Positions 17,690-26,369 of a DNA stretch of 64,000 nt are shown in pieces. Location: positions 6,751-70,750 of the forward strand of contig CAWUID010000005.1 of NCBI GenBank assembly GCA_963922315.1. The letters run 5' to 3'. The DNA is from JAHDBG01 sp963922315. GTDB taxonomy: Bacteria; Pseudomonadota; Gammaproteobacteria; Chromatiales; Chromatiaceae. How positions within the stretch are numbered: the stretch's first letter is position 1; each line of letters opens with the position of its first letter. The position numbers were made by a program, and so were the translations under genes. The notes below the pieces were generated by a model. The model saw only the letters and a list, made by a program, of their open reading frames with translations. It was not told the origin of the DNA and ran no database searches.

Positions 17690-17806
17690 CCCCGCAGCTT
17701 GCTGCGGGGACAAAACAATGGAAGATTCCAAAAGAGGAAAGGTGTAGCGCTCACTCCTCTGGTCGTGGGCGAAGTTGCATACCTCGCCCACGATTTTAAA
17801 TTTGAT
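17690..17806. repeat. Three-hairpin structured repeat, copy 2
   Basis: Same direction as copy 1. Hairpins are CCCCGCAGC/GCTGCGGGG at 17690-17709, AGAGG.../CCTCT at 17733-17760, and TCGTGGGCGA.../CCTCGCCCACGA at 17763-17793, ending in AAATTTGAT. In the third stem CA on the left arm of copy 1 has become TG here while TG on the right arm has become CA, so pairing is kept. It sits between the COG0523 gene and the 3' end of ispH and could also end transcription. Confidence 0.8.
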
Positions 17807-17820
17807 CACCGTCTTTAAAC

Positions 17821-18795
17821 TCACCGTACGTGTTGTCTGGCAGTCGGGCCGGACGATGTTTTGCTGCGAAGTGCCTGAGGCAGGTTGAAGACGACGTGTT
17901 CAGTTTTGCCTTGCATCTGGGTTATCTCACTGGCTCCCCAGGCGCTGAGTTGAGTCAATACTGCCTGCACGACTTCTTCTGGTGCTGAGGCACCTGCAGT
18001 GAGTCCAATGGTATCGCAGCCGGTCAGCCAACCGGGTTGTATGTCGTCTGGTCCGTCGATCAGGTAAGCCACGCAGCCCTGTTGTTCTGCCAGCTCCTTC
18101 AGACGGTTGGAATTCGAGCTTTCGGGTGAGCCGACGACCAGAATCTGGTCACATTGTGCAGCAAGCTGCCGGACGGCGTCCTGCCGGTTCTGAGTGGCGT
18201 AGCAAATATCATCTTTGCGTGGCCCCTGAATAGATGGAAAGCGGGCGCGTAACGCCTGAATAATCTGCGCTGTATCATCTACAGACAAGGTGGTCTGGGT
18301 GACGAATGCCAATTTGTCTGGCAGATTAACCTGTAATCCGGCAACATCATCCGGCGTTTCTACCAGATAGATCCGCTGACGTGCGGTATCCCGGTACTGT
18401 CCCAATGTCCCTTCCACTTCCGGGTGTCCGGCATGGCCAATCAAAATCACTTCGTGCCCGGCCTGACATTGTCGTGCGACTTCCAGATGAACCTTCGTCA
18501 CCAGTGGACAAGTGGCATCGAATACCTGTAGATTATGCGCCTCGGCGGCTTGTCGGACGGCCTGTGATACTCCATGTGCACTGAAAATGACAGTATTGCC
18601 GTCAGGTATTTCGTCCAGTTCATCGACAAAAATGGCACCACGTTGCTGCAATTGCGTGACTACGGTGCGGTTATGTACCACTTCGTGCCGGACGTAGACC
18701 GGTGCGCCGAGCAGTTCCAGAGCGCGTTCCACAATTTCAATAGCACGATCCACGCCGGCACAAAAGCCGCGTGGGTTAGCAAGTAATACCTTCAT
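17821..18795 (-). CDS. ispH: 4-hydroxy-3-methylbut-2-enyl diphosphate reductase
   Basis: A 324-residue iron-sulfur enzyme that makes IPP and DMAPP in the last step of the MEP isoprenoid pathway. Start ATG 18795 gives the standard MKVLLANPRGFCAGVDRAI with the first cluster cysteine; the second cysteine is in FDATCPLVTKVH and the third in DDICYATQNRQDAV. Also present is VVGSPESSNSNRL. It is divergent from pyrE and has no lspA or fkpB beside it. The MEP enzyme IspF is also encoded in the window (41384). Confidence 0.95.
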   Translation of the reverse strand: MKVLLANPRGFCAGVDRAIEIVERALELLGAPVYVRHEVVHNRTVVTQLQQRGAIFVDELDEIPDGNTVIFSAHGVSQAVRQAAEAHNLQVFDATCPLVTKVHLEVARQCQAGHEVILIGHAGHPEVEGTLGQYRDTARQRIYLVETPDDVAGLQVNLPDKLAFVTQTTLSVDDTAQIIQALRARFPSIQGPRKDDICYATQNRQDAVRQLAAQCDQILVVGSPESSNSNRLKELAEQQGCVAYLIDGPDDIQPGWLTGCDTIGLTAGASAPEEVVQAVLTQLSAWGASEITQMQGKTEHVVFNLPQALRSKTSSGPTARQHVR

Positions 18796-18826
18796 ACAGA
18801 ATCTTTCTTCCATGAATCAGGTGGTT

Positions 18827-19498
18827 ATGCCGGATTACCGGCATGAATTTATTCAGTTTGCCCTGCAGACAAATGTGCTGCAATTTGGCGAATTTGCGCT
18901 GAAATCGGGCCGGATCAGCCCGTATTTCTTCAATGCTGGTCTGTTTTATACCGGTGCGGCTCTGGCTCAGCTGGGGCGTTTTTATGCCCGTGCCATCACA
19001 GACGCTGATTGTGTATTTGATGTTTTGTACGGTCCGGCATACAAAGGGATACCGCTGGCAGCGGTGACTGCGGCAGCATTATACGAAACGTATCAGCGAG
19101 ATGTCCCGTATGCATTTAATCGCAAAGAAGCGAAGGGTCATGGTGAAGGTGGGCTGACTGTTGGAGCACCGCTGGCCGGACAAAGGGTGCTGATCATAGA
19201 TGATGTGATTACAGCAGGCACGGCGGTGCGTGAGTCTATGGATATTATCCAGGCTCAGGGCGCAACCTGTGCTGGCGTGGTGATTGCATTAGACCGGCAG
19301 GAGCGTGGTCAGCATACCTTATCTGCGATTCAGGAAGTCATACAGCAGTATCAGATACCGGTCATACCGATTGCGCGGCTGGATGACATGGTGGCTTATC
19401 TGCAGCAGCAGCCGGCACTGGCAGGCCATGTCAGTCAGATTCAGGCTTATCGGGCTGAATATGGCATTCATTCCTTCGATACAACCACCAGCTCATGA
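18827..19498 (+). CDS. pyrE: Orotate phosphoribosyltransferase
   Basis: A 223-residue enzyme joining orotate to PRPP in pyrimidine synthesis. The PRPP-binding motif is VLIIDDVITAGTAV, with FALKSGRISPYFFNAGLF near the start and AFNRKEAKGHGEGG as the flexible catalytic loop. ATG 18827 is preferred over ATG 18812 because AGG lies five bases ahead of it. The stop overlaps the leuS start (ATGA). Together with pyrC (2623) and pyrC' (41869) the window holds three pyrimidine genes at separate places. Confidence 0.93.
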   Translation: MPDYRHEFIQFALQTNVLQFGEFALKSGRISPYFFNAGLFYTGAALAQLGRFYARAITDADCVFDVLYGPAYKGIPLAAVTAAALYETYQRDVPYAFNRKEAKGHGEGGLTVGAPLAGQRVLIIDDVITAGTAVRESMDIIQAQGATCAGVVIALDRQERGQHTLSAIQEVIQQYQIPVIPIARLDDMVAYLQQQPALAGHVSQIQAYRAEYGIHSFDTTTSS

Positions 19499-22047
19499 CG
19501 CAAGCTATTCCATATAATCCGCAGCAGGTCGAAGCGGATGTCCAGGCCCATTGGCAGGAAACCCAGGCGTTCAAGGCCACAGAAGACCCGCAACGTGAAA
19601 AATTTTATTGCTTGTCGATGTTCCCTTATCCGTCCGGTAAGCTGCATATGGGCCATGTGCGCAACTATACCATTGGTGACGTCATCGCACGTTACCAGCG
19701 GATGCTGGGTAAAAATGTGTTGCAACCGATGGGTTGGGATGCCTTTGGTCTGCCGGCTGAAAATGCTGCCCTGAAACAAGGCCGGGCACCGGCAGACTGG
19801 ACCCGGGAAAATATTGCCGGGATGAAACAACAGCTTAACCGGCTTGGTTTTGCGTACGACTGGGATCGTGAACTTGCGACCTGCGACGCGGATTATTATC
19901 GCTGGGAACAATGGTTATTTACCCGGCTGGTGGAAAAAGGGCTGGCGTATCGCAAACAGGCAACGGTTAACTGGGATCCGGTAGATCAGACCGTACTGGC
20001 GAATGAACAGGTGATAGATGGCAAAGGCTGGCGTTCCGGTGCGGTGGTTGAAAAACGGGACATCACCCAGTGGTTTTTAAAGATTACTGATTATGCTGAA
20101 GAATTACTACACAGCATAGACCAGTTGGATGCCTGGCCGGAACAGGTACGCACCATGCAACGCCACTGGATCGGACGTTCCAGCGGTGTTCGGATGAGGT
20201 TTGGTGTGGCCGGGCAAGCCGATGAGATCGAAATTTACACCACTCGTCCGGATACCGTGATGGGTGTCACTTATCTGGCGGTTGCAGCGGAACATCCGCT
20301 GGTTGCGCAGCAAGCGCAGCAGGACACAGTCCTGGCGGATTTCGTCCGCAGTTGTCAGCAGGGCGGTGTGGCCGAAGCCGAACTGGAAACGATGGAAAAG
20401 CGTGGGTACCCCCTGGGCTTACAGGCGATACACCCGATCAGCGGTGAGTGGGTACCGATCTATGTCGCCAATTTTGTCCTGATGAGTTATGGCACCGGAG
20501 CTGTCATGGCGGTGCCGGCACATGATCAGCGCGACTGGGAATTTGCCCGCAAATACGACATACCGGTCCGCCAGGTGATTGCACCAGCAGAAGGGCCAGA
20601 AGCTGATATCAGTCAAGATGCGTTTATTGAACCAGGTGTGTTAATTAACTCTGACCCTTTTAATGGGCTGGCTTCAGCAGAGGCCTGCGATGCGATTGCC
20701 GACTGGCTGCTACAGCACAACAAAGGCGACCGACAGACCCAATATCGATTACGCGACTGGGGTGTCTCGCGTCAGCGATACTGGGGCTGCCCGATACCGA
20801 TGGTGCATCAGGCTGATGGAACATTGCAGGCCGCAGATGAACTGCCAGTAGTTTTGCCGGAAGACCTGGTGCCGGATGGCGCCGGGTCGCCGCTGAAAAA
20901 ATCACCAGCTTATTATGATCTGGGCGATGGTCGGCAACGTGAAACCGACACGCTGGATACGTTTTTTGAGAGTAGCTGGTATTACGCGCGCTATTGTTGC
21001 CCCGACGCTGACCAGGCTATGCTGGATGAGCGGGCAAACTACTGGCTACCGGTGGATCAATATGTTGGCGGTGTGGAACATGCGATACTGCATCTGTTAT
21101 ATGCGCGTTTTTTCAACAAATTGTTACGTGACGAAGGTCTGCTGAACTGCGATGAGCCGTTTACGCGCCTGCTGACACAAGGCATGGTAGTTGCTGAGAC
21201 CTATTATCGTGTAAACCCGGATGGCAGCAAAGATTGGTACAACCCGGCACAAGTGCAGGTCGAAAGAAATGAAAAAGGCCGCATACAGCAGGCCTGGTTG
21301 CAGACTGACGGGCAGCCGGTGATAGCGGGTGGTGTGGAAAAAATGTCCAAGTCTAAAAACAACGGGATTGATCCACAACGCCTGATAGACCGGTATGGTG
21401 CTGATACAGTACGTTTATATGTGATGTTTACTGCACCACCGGAACAATCCCTGACCTGGTCAGATGATGGCGTGGAAGGTGCCCATCGATTCTTAAAACG
21501 GTTGTGGGCTCTGACATATCAAGTCGGGCCAGTATCTGCTACAACAGAGTCACTCACTGACATGGCGCAGGTACGCCATACGTTACACAGCCACTTGCAG
21601 AAAGCGCTGTCTGACTACGAACGGCAGCACTACAATACGGTAGTTTCAGCTTGTATGAGCATGCTGAATCTGTTGCAGCCACTGGGTTCAGAGGTAGCCG
21701 CCCGTGCCATTGTGCACGAAGGGCTGAGCTTTATCCTGCGTTTGCTGGCGCCGATCACACCACACGTGACCCATCATCTCTGGAACTATCTGGACTATGG
21801 AACAGATATTCTGCAGGCTGACTGGCCACAAGTTGATAATGCCGCGCTGCAGCAGGAACAGATCAGACTGGTCGTGCAAGTGAATGGCAAAGTACGTGCT
21901 CAATTAACAGTTGCTGCTGATACAGACGATAGCAGACTGAAACAAGCAGCGCAGGAACATGCTAATGTACAGCGATTTATCCATGACAAGATCATCCGGA
22001 AAATCATCATTGTCCCCGGACGCCTGGTGAATATTGTCGCCACGTGA
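19495..22047 (+). CDS. leuS: Leucyl-tRNA synthetase
   Basis: An 850-residue class I aminoacyl-tRNA synthetase. The HIGH-type motif reads HMGH in PSGKLHMGHVRNYTIGD, KMSKS is in VEKMSKSKNNGID, and the editing (CP1) domain between contains TTRPDTVMGVTYLAVAAEHP. Zinc-binding and tRNA-binding C-terminal parts are complete, ending in VVQVNGKVRAQL and the small C-terminal fold. It overlaps pyrE by four bases and ends 5 bp before the convergent DUF697 gene. Confidence 0.97.
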   Translation: MTQAIPYNPQQVEADVQAHWQETQAFKATEDPQREKFYCLSMFPYPSGKLHMGHVRNYTIGDVIARYQRMLGKNVLQPMGWDAFGLPAENAALKQGRAPADWTRENIAGMKQQLNRLGFAYDWDRELATCDADYYRWEQWLFTRLVEKGLAYRKQATVNWDPVDQTVLANEQVIDGKGWRSGAVVEKRDITQWFLKITDYAEELLHSIDQLDAWPEQVRTMQRHWIGRSSGVRMRFGVAGQADEIEIYTTRPDTVMGVTYLAVAAEHPLVAQQAQQDTVLADFVRSCQQGGVAEAELETMEKRGYPLGLQAIHPISGEWVPIYVANFVLMSYGTGAVMAVPAHDQRDWEFARKYDIPVRQVIAPAEGPEADISQDAFIEPGVLINSDPFNGLASAEACDAIADWLLQHNKGDRQTQYRLRDWGVSRQRYWGCPIPMVHQADGTLQAADELPVVLPEDLVPDGAGSPLKKSPAYYDLGDGRQRETDTLDTFFESSWYYARYCCPDADQAMLDERANYWLPVDQYVGGVEHAILHLLYARFFNKLLRDEGLLNCDEPFTRLLTQGMVVAETYYRVNPDGSKDWYNPAQVQVERNEKGRIQQAWLQTDGQPVIAGGVEKMSKSKNNGIDPQRLIDRYGADTVRLYVMFTAPPEQSLTWSDDGVEGAHRFLKRLWALTYQVGPVSATTESLTDMAQVRHTLHSHLQKALSDYERQHYNTVVSACMSMLNLLQPLGSEVAARAIVHEGLSFILRLLAPITPHVTHHLWNYLDYGTDILQADWPQVDNAALQQEQIRLVVQVNGKVRAQLTVAADTDDSRLKQAAQEHANVQRFIHDKIIRKIIIVPGRLVNIVAT

Positions 22048-22052
22048 CCTGG

Positions 22053-22601
22053 TTAACGTGCGGGACTATCGGCTTTGTCGTCGGTTGATGAACTGGATTC
22101 AGCTTCAGCGGCAGCCTCTTTTGCAGCCTTAATCTCATCTTTCAGGGTTTGCACAAATTGTCTGCCATTTTTCAGCTCATGCTTGAAAAAGGCTTTTGCC
22201 TGTTGCATGTCCAGATCTTCCAGCGTGCCGCCTGCGGCAAAATGCAGCATAAAAGTTTGTCCGACAGCATACGTGATGGTGCCTGAGATAACACTCAGGC
22301 TGGCTGTGCCTGCTAAGGTGCCAATACCCGGAATGGTCTTGATCAGGCTACTGATGCCGACAATACCCAGGACCGGCGTTGCGCCACTGATCAAAGCAGT
22401 CAGTAGCGGCTTTAAATCACCGTCTTCGAATGGGATGTCATAATACAGACATAGTCTCTGCAGCAGACTCAGTTGAGTTGCTGTTAAGGCTGATACGTCT
22501 ACCAGAGGTACTGGGATCAAGCTCAGGCTCATACTCGCGATGATGTGGTTTTTAATTGTATTCTCAGCCATCATGGCAGTTGTTGGTAAAGGTTCTGACA
22601 T
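22053..22601 (-). CDS. DUF697 family membrane-associated protein
   Basis: A 182-residue protein with the DUF697 layout: an N-terminal helix region (LTATQLSLLQRLCLYYDIPF), a glycine-rich hydrophobic hairpin (VLGIVGISSLIKTIPGIGTLAGTASLSVISGTITYAVGQTFM) and an amphipathic helix (AKAFFKHELKNGRQFV), ending in a charged, alanine- and serine-rich tail. DUF697 domains are often attached to GTPases or accompany stress-response membrane proteins; here no GTPase is fused. It is transcribed divergently from the SPFH operon with a 50-bp gap and may share its regulation. Confidence 0.75.
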   Translation of the reverse strand: MSEPLPTTAMMAENTIKNHIIASMSLSLIPVPLVDVSALTATQLSLLQRLCLYYDIPFEDGDLKPLLTALISGATPVLGIVGISSLIKTIPGIGTLAGTASLSVISGTITYAVGQTFMLHFAAGGTLEDLDMQQAKAFFKHELKNGRQFVQTLKDEIKAAKEAAAEAESSSSTDDKADSPAR

Positions 22602-22651
22602 GTCTTGGATTCTCCGGCATGTTACAGCAAGGTTAAACTCTGAATAATCCT

Positions 22652-23662
22652 ATGAGCGTTGAGCAAAGTCAACATATATCTGTAACCGAAGACGATCTGG
22701 TCGAAGAGCAGGAACAGCTCAGTCTCAGTGCTACTATCAGGCAATGGTTCAGGCGAAAACTGCCGATACTGTTGATAGTCCTTTTGATAACAGCACTGGG
22801 TGTGGCGTTTTTCTGGCGTTTGATCGTTATTACCGTGCATTCCGGAGAAGCTGCGGTCTTATTTGAACGGTTCAGCGGTACCCGGATTGATAAGGTGTAC
22901 ACTGAAGGTTTATATGTCTTTAATCCGATTGATATCGTACAGATCTATGAAGTTCGGAAAAGAATTGCCTACCATGAATTCGATGTCATTTCCAACAAAG
23001 GATTGACAGTACATCTGTCTCTGGCGATTCGGTATCGGCCTGAAATAGAACTACTGGGCTTATTGCATCAAAAAATCGGACCAGATTACCTGACCAGAGT
23101 AATTTTACCGCAAATCGAATCTGTTCTGCGTAAAGAGCTCGGTAGTTACACGGCGGAGCAAATTTATACAAATGAAGCAGGTTTATTAACAAATGCTATC
23201 TTAAAAGCATTAGATGAAGTGGGTCGAAATTATGTGGAAGTTGATGATATCATCATTCGCAGTATCACTTTACCAACCGAGATTGTGACGGCGATTCAGA
23301 ACAAATTAAAGCAAGAAGAATTGATGAAATCGTACGAATTCCGGATTGAGACTGCCGAAAGAGAAGCAGAACGCCTGAGGATTGAGGCACGTGGTATCTC
23401 TGACTATCATAAAATTATTGATGAATCACTGACTGAATCAGTATTGCTACATAAAGGTATTGATGCGACTCAGGAGCTGGCCGGGTCGGACAATGCAAAA
23501 GTTATTGTGATTGGTGGTGGTAAAGATGGTTTGCCACTCATCCTGAATACAGGAGAATATCAGGCACCGACCAGGCAGGAAAAACAGCAGATTCAGGAAA
23601 AAGATCAAATGATGCCTTTATCGTCTGGTAGTCCGTCAACAGATCAGAATACCAGTAAATGA
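22652..23662 (+). CDS. SPFH/band-7 (prohibitin-like) membrane protein
   Basis: A 336-residue protein: acidic cytoplasmic N terminus (1-35), one transmembrane segment (about 38-62, LPILLIVLLITALGVAFFWR), an SPFH domain (about 65-220; AVLFERFSGT, EGLYVFNPIDIVQIYEVRKR, LTVHLSLAIRYRP, VEVDDIIIRSITLP) and a charged coiled-coil helix (235-280, rich in E, R and A) before a glycine-rich turn VIVIGGGKDGLP. SPFH proteins build ring or cage scaffolds around membrane proteases or transporters. First gene of a tight four-gene operon, 1 bp before the next start. It is not HflK/HflC, since no partner or hfq-hflX context is present. Confidence 0.85.
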   Translation: MSVEQSQHISVTEDDLVEEQEQLSLSATIRQWFRRKLPILLIVLLITALGVAFFWRLIVITVHSGEAAVLFERFSGTRIDKVYTEGLYVFNPIDIVQIYEVRKRIAYHEFDVISNKGLTVHLSLAIRYRPEIELLGLLHQKIGPDYLTRVILPQIESVLRKELGSYTAEQIYTNEAGLLTNAILKALDEVGRNYVEVDDIIIRSITLPTEIVTAIQNKLKQEELMKSYEFRIETAEREAERLRIEARGISDYHKIIDESLTESVLLHKGIDATQELAGSDNAKVIVIGGGKDGLPLILNTGEYQAPTRQEKQQIQEKDQMMPLSSGSPSTDQNTSK

Positions 23663-23663
23663 T

Positions 23664-25544
23664 ATGACTGCTCATATGCATGATTCTGTATTTTGGTCTG
23701 TTCTGCGCAGAATATGTATCAGTGCGGTATTCGCCGCACTTTGTACCGCCTGTAGTCCGGATTATGCACAGATGGCGTCAGACCGGATTAACTATGCTCG
23801 TAATAATAGCGGTGACATTAAAGTCGTTGTCGTCAGAACTGCTTACAGTGATGCTTATGTGAATGGTGCGAAGTTGGCAGCAGAACAGATTAATCAAAGA
23901 TCTGACAGATTGTTGGGGCGTCATCTCAGACTTGATATCCGGCCAGCAGATAAGGATGGGTTTGTGGGGAGTCGCAATAAAATATTGAATATTGCTGCAG
24001 ATCCAAAAGTGGTTGCTGTACTGGGCCATGATAGCTCCTCAGTAGCCATACCCGCTTCGGTAATTTATGAAGAAAGTAAACTGATCTTTATTTGCTCTTT
24101 TGCGACTGCTCAGTCGTTTACCCGACATGATTTTCGTTATGTTTTCCGCATGGTACCGAGTAATCCGGTATTAGCGGGTCAGATAACAAATATTGCTGAA
24201 ACATTCGGCTACAAAAAAATGGTCGTCTTACATGCACGGGACAATCTGAATCGGGAACTCGCTTTTTTGTTTGAGGATGCTGCGGTTGAAAAAGGTATTA
24301 AACTAGTTAAACGAGCTTCTTTTTTCGACAGTACAGCAGATTACCGAACTCTTATCTCAGAACTGACTAAACTATCTTTTGATGCGGTTTTTCTGGCAGC
24401 ACCCACTGATGCAGCAGGCCGTTTAGCCAGACAGTTGCGTGAAATGGGTCTCAACCAACCTATTCTGGGTGGAGATGATATTTTAGGTGAAACTTATATT
24501 GAGATTGCCGGGAACAAAGCCAGCAACAAAACAGTGCTTCCGATAATCTACAAACCAAATAAAAAAGATCCTGCTGGTCAGGCTTTCTCGCAAGCCTACG
24601 AAAAAAAATATCAGAAAAAGCCGGATGTGAGTGCTGCTCAGGGTTATGATTCCGTGATGTTACTGGCGACTGCAATTGAGCGTACACAATCTACAGTGAC
24701 CTCTGCGCTCAGCTCGACACTCCATTATATGCCGCTCTTTGTTGGTGTGACCGGTGTGCATGCTTTTGATGAAGCCGGAGATGTTCAGGGGAAAAAATAT
24801 TTTTTCCAGGCAATACATGGTGGTAAATTATATTATTTGCCAGCGATTGAACAATTTTACCTGTTGAGTAAGTTTTCCGAGAGCTTGAAAAGTCAACATG
24901 GTAGTGATTATCAATTTACAGATTTTCTGGATAAATTTACGCAATCTGTACCGGATGAAGATCATAAGACTTATCTGCTTGATCTGGCACACGAAATGTT
25001 AGGCTTTGATCGTATCGGTATTATTTATGAAAATACCAAAGAAGGTAGAAAAATTGCACATTATTCTATTTTAAAGCAGTCTGCCGAAAAAAAAGGATTC
25101 GAGGTTGTGGAATGTCATATTCCTTTCTCGTCTCTTGATGTCGAGCGGATTAAACAAAGACTGTTTGCTTGTTATGGTAAACTTTCTCTAGATGTGGACG
25201 CACTACTTGTGTCTTCTTATTATAATCTGGATCGAACATTTATTAAAAACCTGCATAGTAGCCTCAGATTTTACAAAATTCCTTCTATTGCATTTTCTGG
25301 CAGAGTAAATCCACCTGATGTCAGTGTGTTACTGGGTAAACGATCAGACGTTTCTGCAGGTAATCAGGATACCATGAGACTATATGGTGATTTACTGAAT
25401 GGTATTAAATCGCACCAATTCTCGGAGAGTTTGTCTGGGTTGCCAGAAATTATTATGAATGTAGATGATTTAAACAATAGTAAAGTGAAAAACAGCATTC
25501 TGGATAAACCAGTAGATGTTTATCTACAGTCCACGATGAATTGA
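23664..25544 (+). CDS. Two-module periplasmic binding lipoprotein (LivJ-like, type 1 fold)
   Basis: A 626-residue exported protein. The signal sequence ends AALCTAC, a weak lipobox. Residues about 45-400 are a Peripla_BP_6/LivJ-type binding domain (GAKLAAEQIN, VVAVLGHDSSSVAIPASVIYEESKL, FRYVFRMVPSN, SFDAVFLAAPTDAAGRLARQLREMG, AQGYDSVMLLATAIE). Residues about 430-620 look like a second type 1 module of the TrpX/ABC_sub_bind sort (GFDRIGIIYENTKEGR, DVDALLVSSYYNLDR, YKIPSIAFSGR). No ABC permease or ATPase is nearby; the partner instead seems to be the Amt-like protein at 26370. Ligand unknown, probably an amide, amino acid or urea-like molecule. Confidence 0.85.
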   Translation: MTAHMHDSVFWSVLRRICISAVFAALCTACSPDYAQMASDRINYARNNSGDIKVVVVRTAYSDAYVNGAKLAAEQINQRSDRLLGRHLRLDIRPADKDGFVGSRNKILNIAADPKVVAVLGHDSSSVAIPASVIYEESKLIFICSFATAQSFTRHDFRYVFRMVPSNPVLAGQITNIAETFGYKKMVVLHARDNLNRELAFLFEDAAVEKGIKLVKRASFFDSTADYRTLISELTKLSFDAVFLAAPTDAAGRLARQLREMGLNQPILGGDDILGETYIEIAGNKASNKTVLPIIYKPNKKDPAGQAFSQAYEKKYQKKPDVSAAQGYDSVMLLATAIERTQSTVTSALSSTLHYMPLFVGVTGVHAFDEAGDVQGKKYFFQAIHGGKLYYLPAIEQFYLLSKFSESLKSQHGSDYQFTDFLDKFTQSVPDEDHKTYLLDLAHEMLGFDRIGIIYENTKEGRKIAHYSILKQSAEKKGFEVVECHIPFSSLDVERIKQRLFACYGKLSLDVDALLVSSYYNLDRTFIKNLHSSLRFYKIPSIAFSGRVNPPDVSVLLGKRSDVSAGNQDTMRLYGDLLNGIKSHQFSESLSGLPEIIMNVDDLNNSKVKNSILDKPVDVYLQSTMN

Positions 25545-25551
25545 CAATAGT

Positions 25552-26361
25552 ATGGCTCGAATACCATTTTCTTTCCGGCATGTCCTTCTGATTTTATGCT
25601 CACTGATTTTGCTGTTTCAAATACGTATGGTATTCGCTGAAAAACCACTATATATTGGTATTCAGTCAAGAAACTTGCCGTACACCAGCTATACTGGAAA
25701 TACTGCGGAAGGCATACTAGTTGATATGATGCGGGGATTGTGCAATAAAATAGAAGTATCTTGCGATTTTTCGGCATCAGAAATTGATGAGTTGTTAGAG
25801 TCACTAAGATACAGAGATCTGGATGCGGTTATCTTATCAGATCACTTTTTGTCTGATAAGCAGGCGCAAGGTCTTTTCTTTCTTCCAGGTTTTTGTACGC
25901 TGCGAGCAGCGTTTATCTGGAAAAAAGGTATTGAGCCCGCTGTGAAAAAAAATGATTTTTCCTATAAATCAATCGGTGTTTCAGCAAACTCTTATCTTGA
26001 ACTTTATCTGCAGAACCACTTTCCGTTAAATATTCGGATTTTGCCTTATAAACTGATGGAAAATGCCATATTCGACCTATTAAATGATAAAGTCGATGCT
26101 GTATTTTCAGATGTTGCATTGTTCGAAGCCAGAGCGAAAAAATTATTTACCGAAGATGTCACTTACAGACTACCTACAGTAGCAACTGTGATGGCTGATT
26201 ATATTCAGCCAGAGCGCGTGATGACATTAATTATCAGAGATAGTGATGATGAGCTGAAGCAGAAGCTACTGGACAATTTTCAGACACAGCGCATGGCACA
26301 TTGTGCTGACTTTCTGTCGGATAATTTTAAATCGAAAAGTTTAAAGCTTACAAGAGATTAG
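25552..26361 (+). CDS. Periplasmic solute-binding protein, family 3
   Basis: A 269-residue protein with a cleavable signal peptide (hydrophobic to about residue 29, VFA|EKP) and the family-3 binding fold: PLYIGIQSRNLPYTSYTGNTAEGILVDMMRGLCNK, a middle hinge, and LLNDKVDAVFSDVALFEARAKK. Two cysteine pairs may form disulfides. The usual amino-acid binding arginine in the family is not obvious by eye, so the ligand is open. It lies 7 bp after the binding lipoprotein gene and 8 bp before the Amt-like gene, so it belongs to the same system. Confidence 0.85.
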   Translation: MARIPFSFRHVLLILCSLILLFQIRMVFAEKPLYIGIQSRNLPYTSYTGNTAEGILVDMMRGLCNKIEVSCDFSASEIDELLESLRYRDLDAVILSDHFLSDKQAQGLFFLPGFCTLRAAFIWKKGIEPAVKKNDFSYKSIGVSANSYLELYLQNHFPLNIRILPYKLMENAIFDLLNDKVDAVFSDVALFEARAKKLFTEDVTYRLPTVATVMADYIQPERVMTLIIRDSDDELKQKLLDNFQTQRMAHCADFLSDNFKSKSLKLTRD

Positions 26362-26369
26362 GTCGTTTT

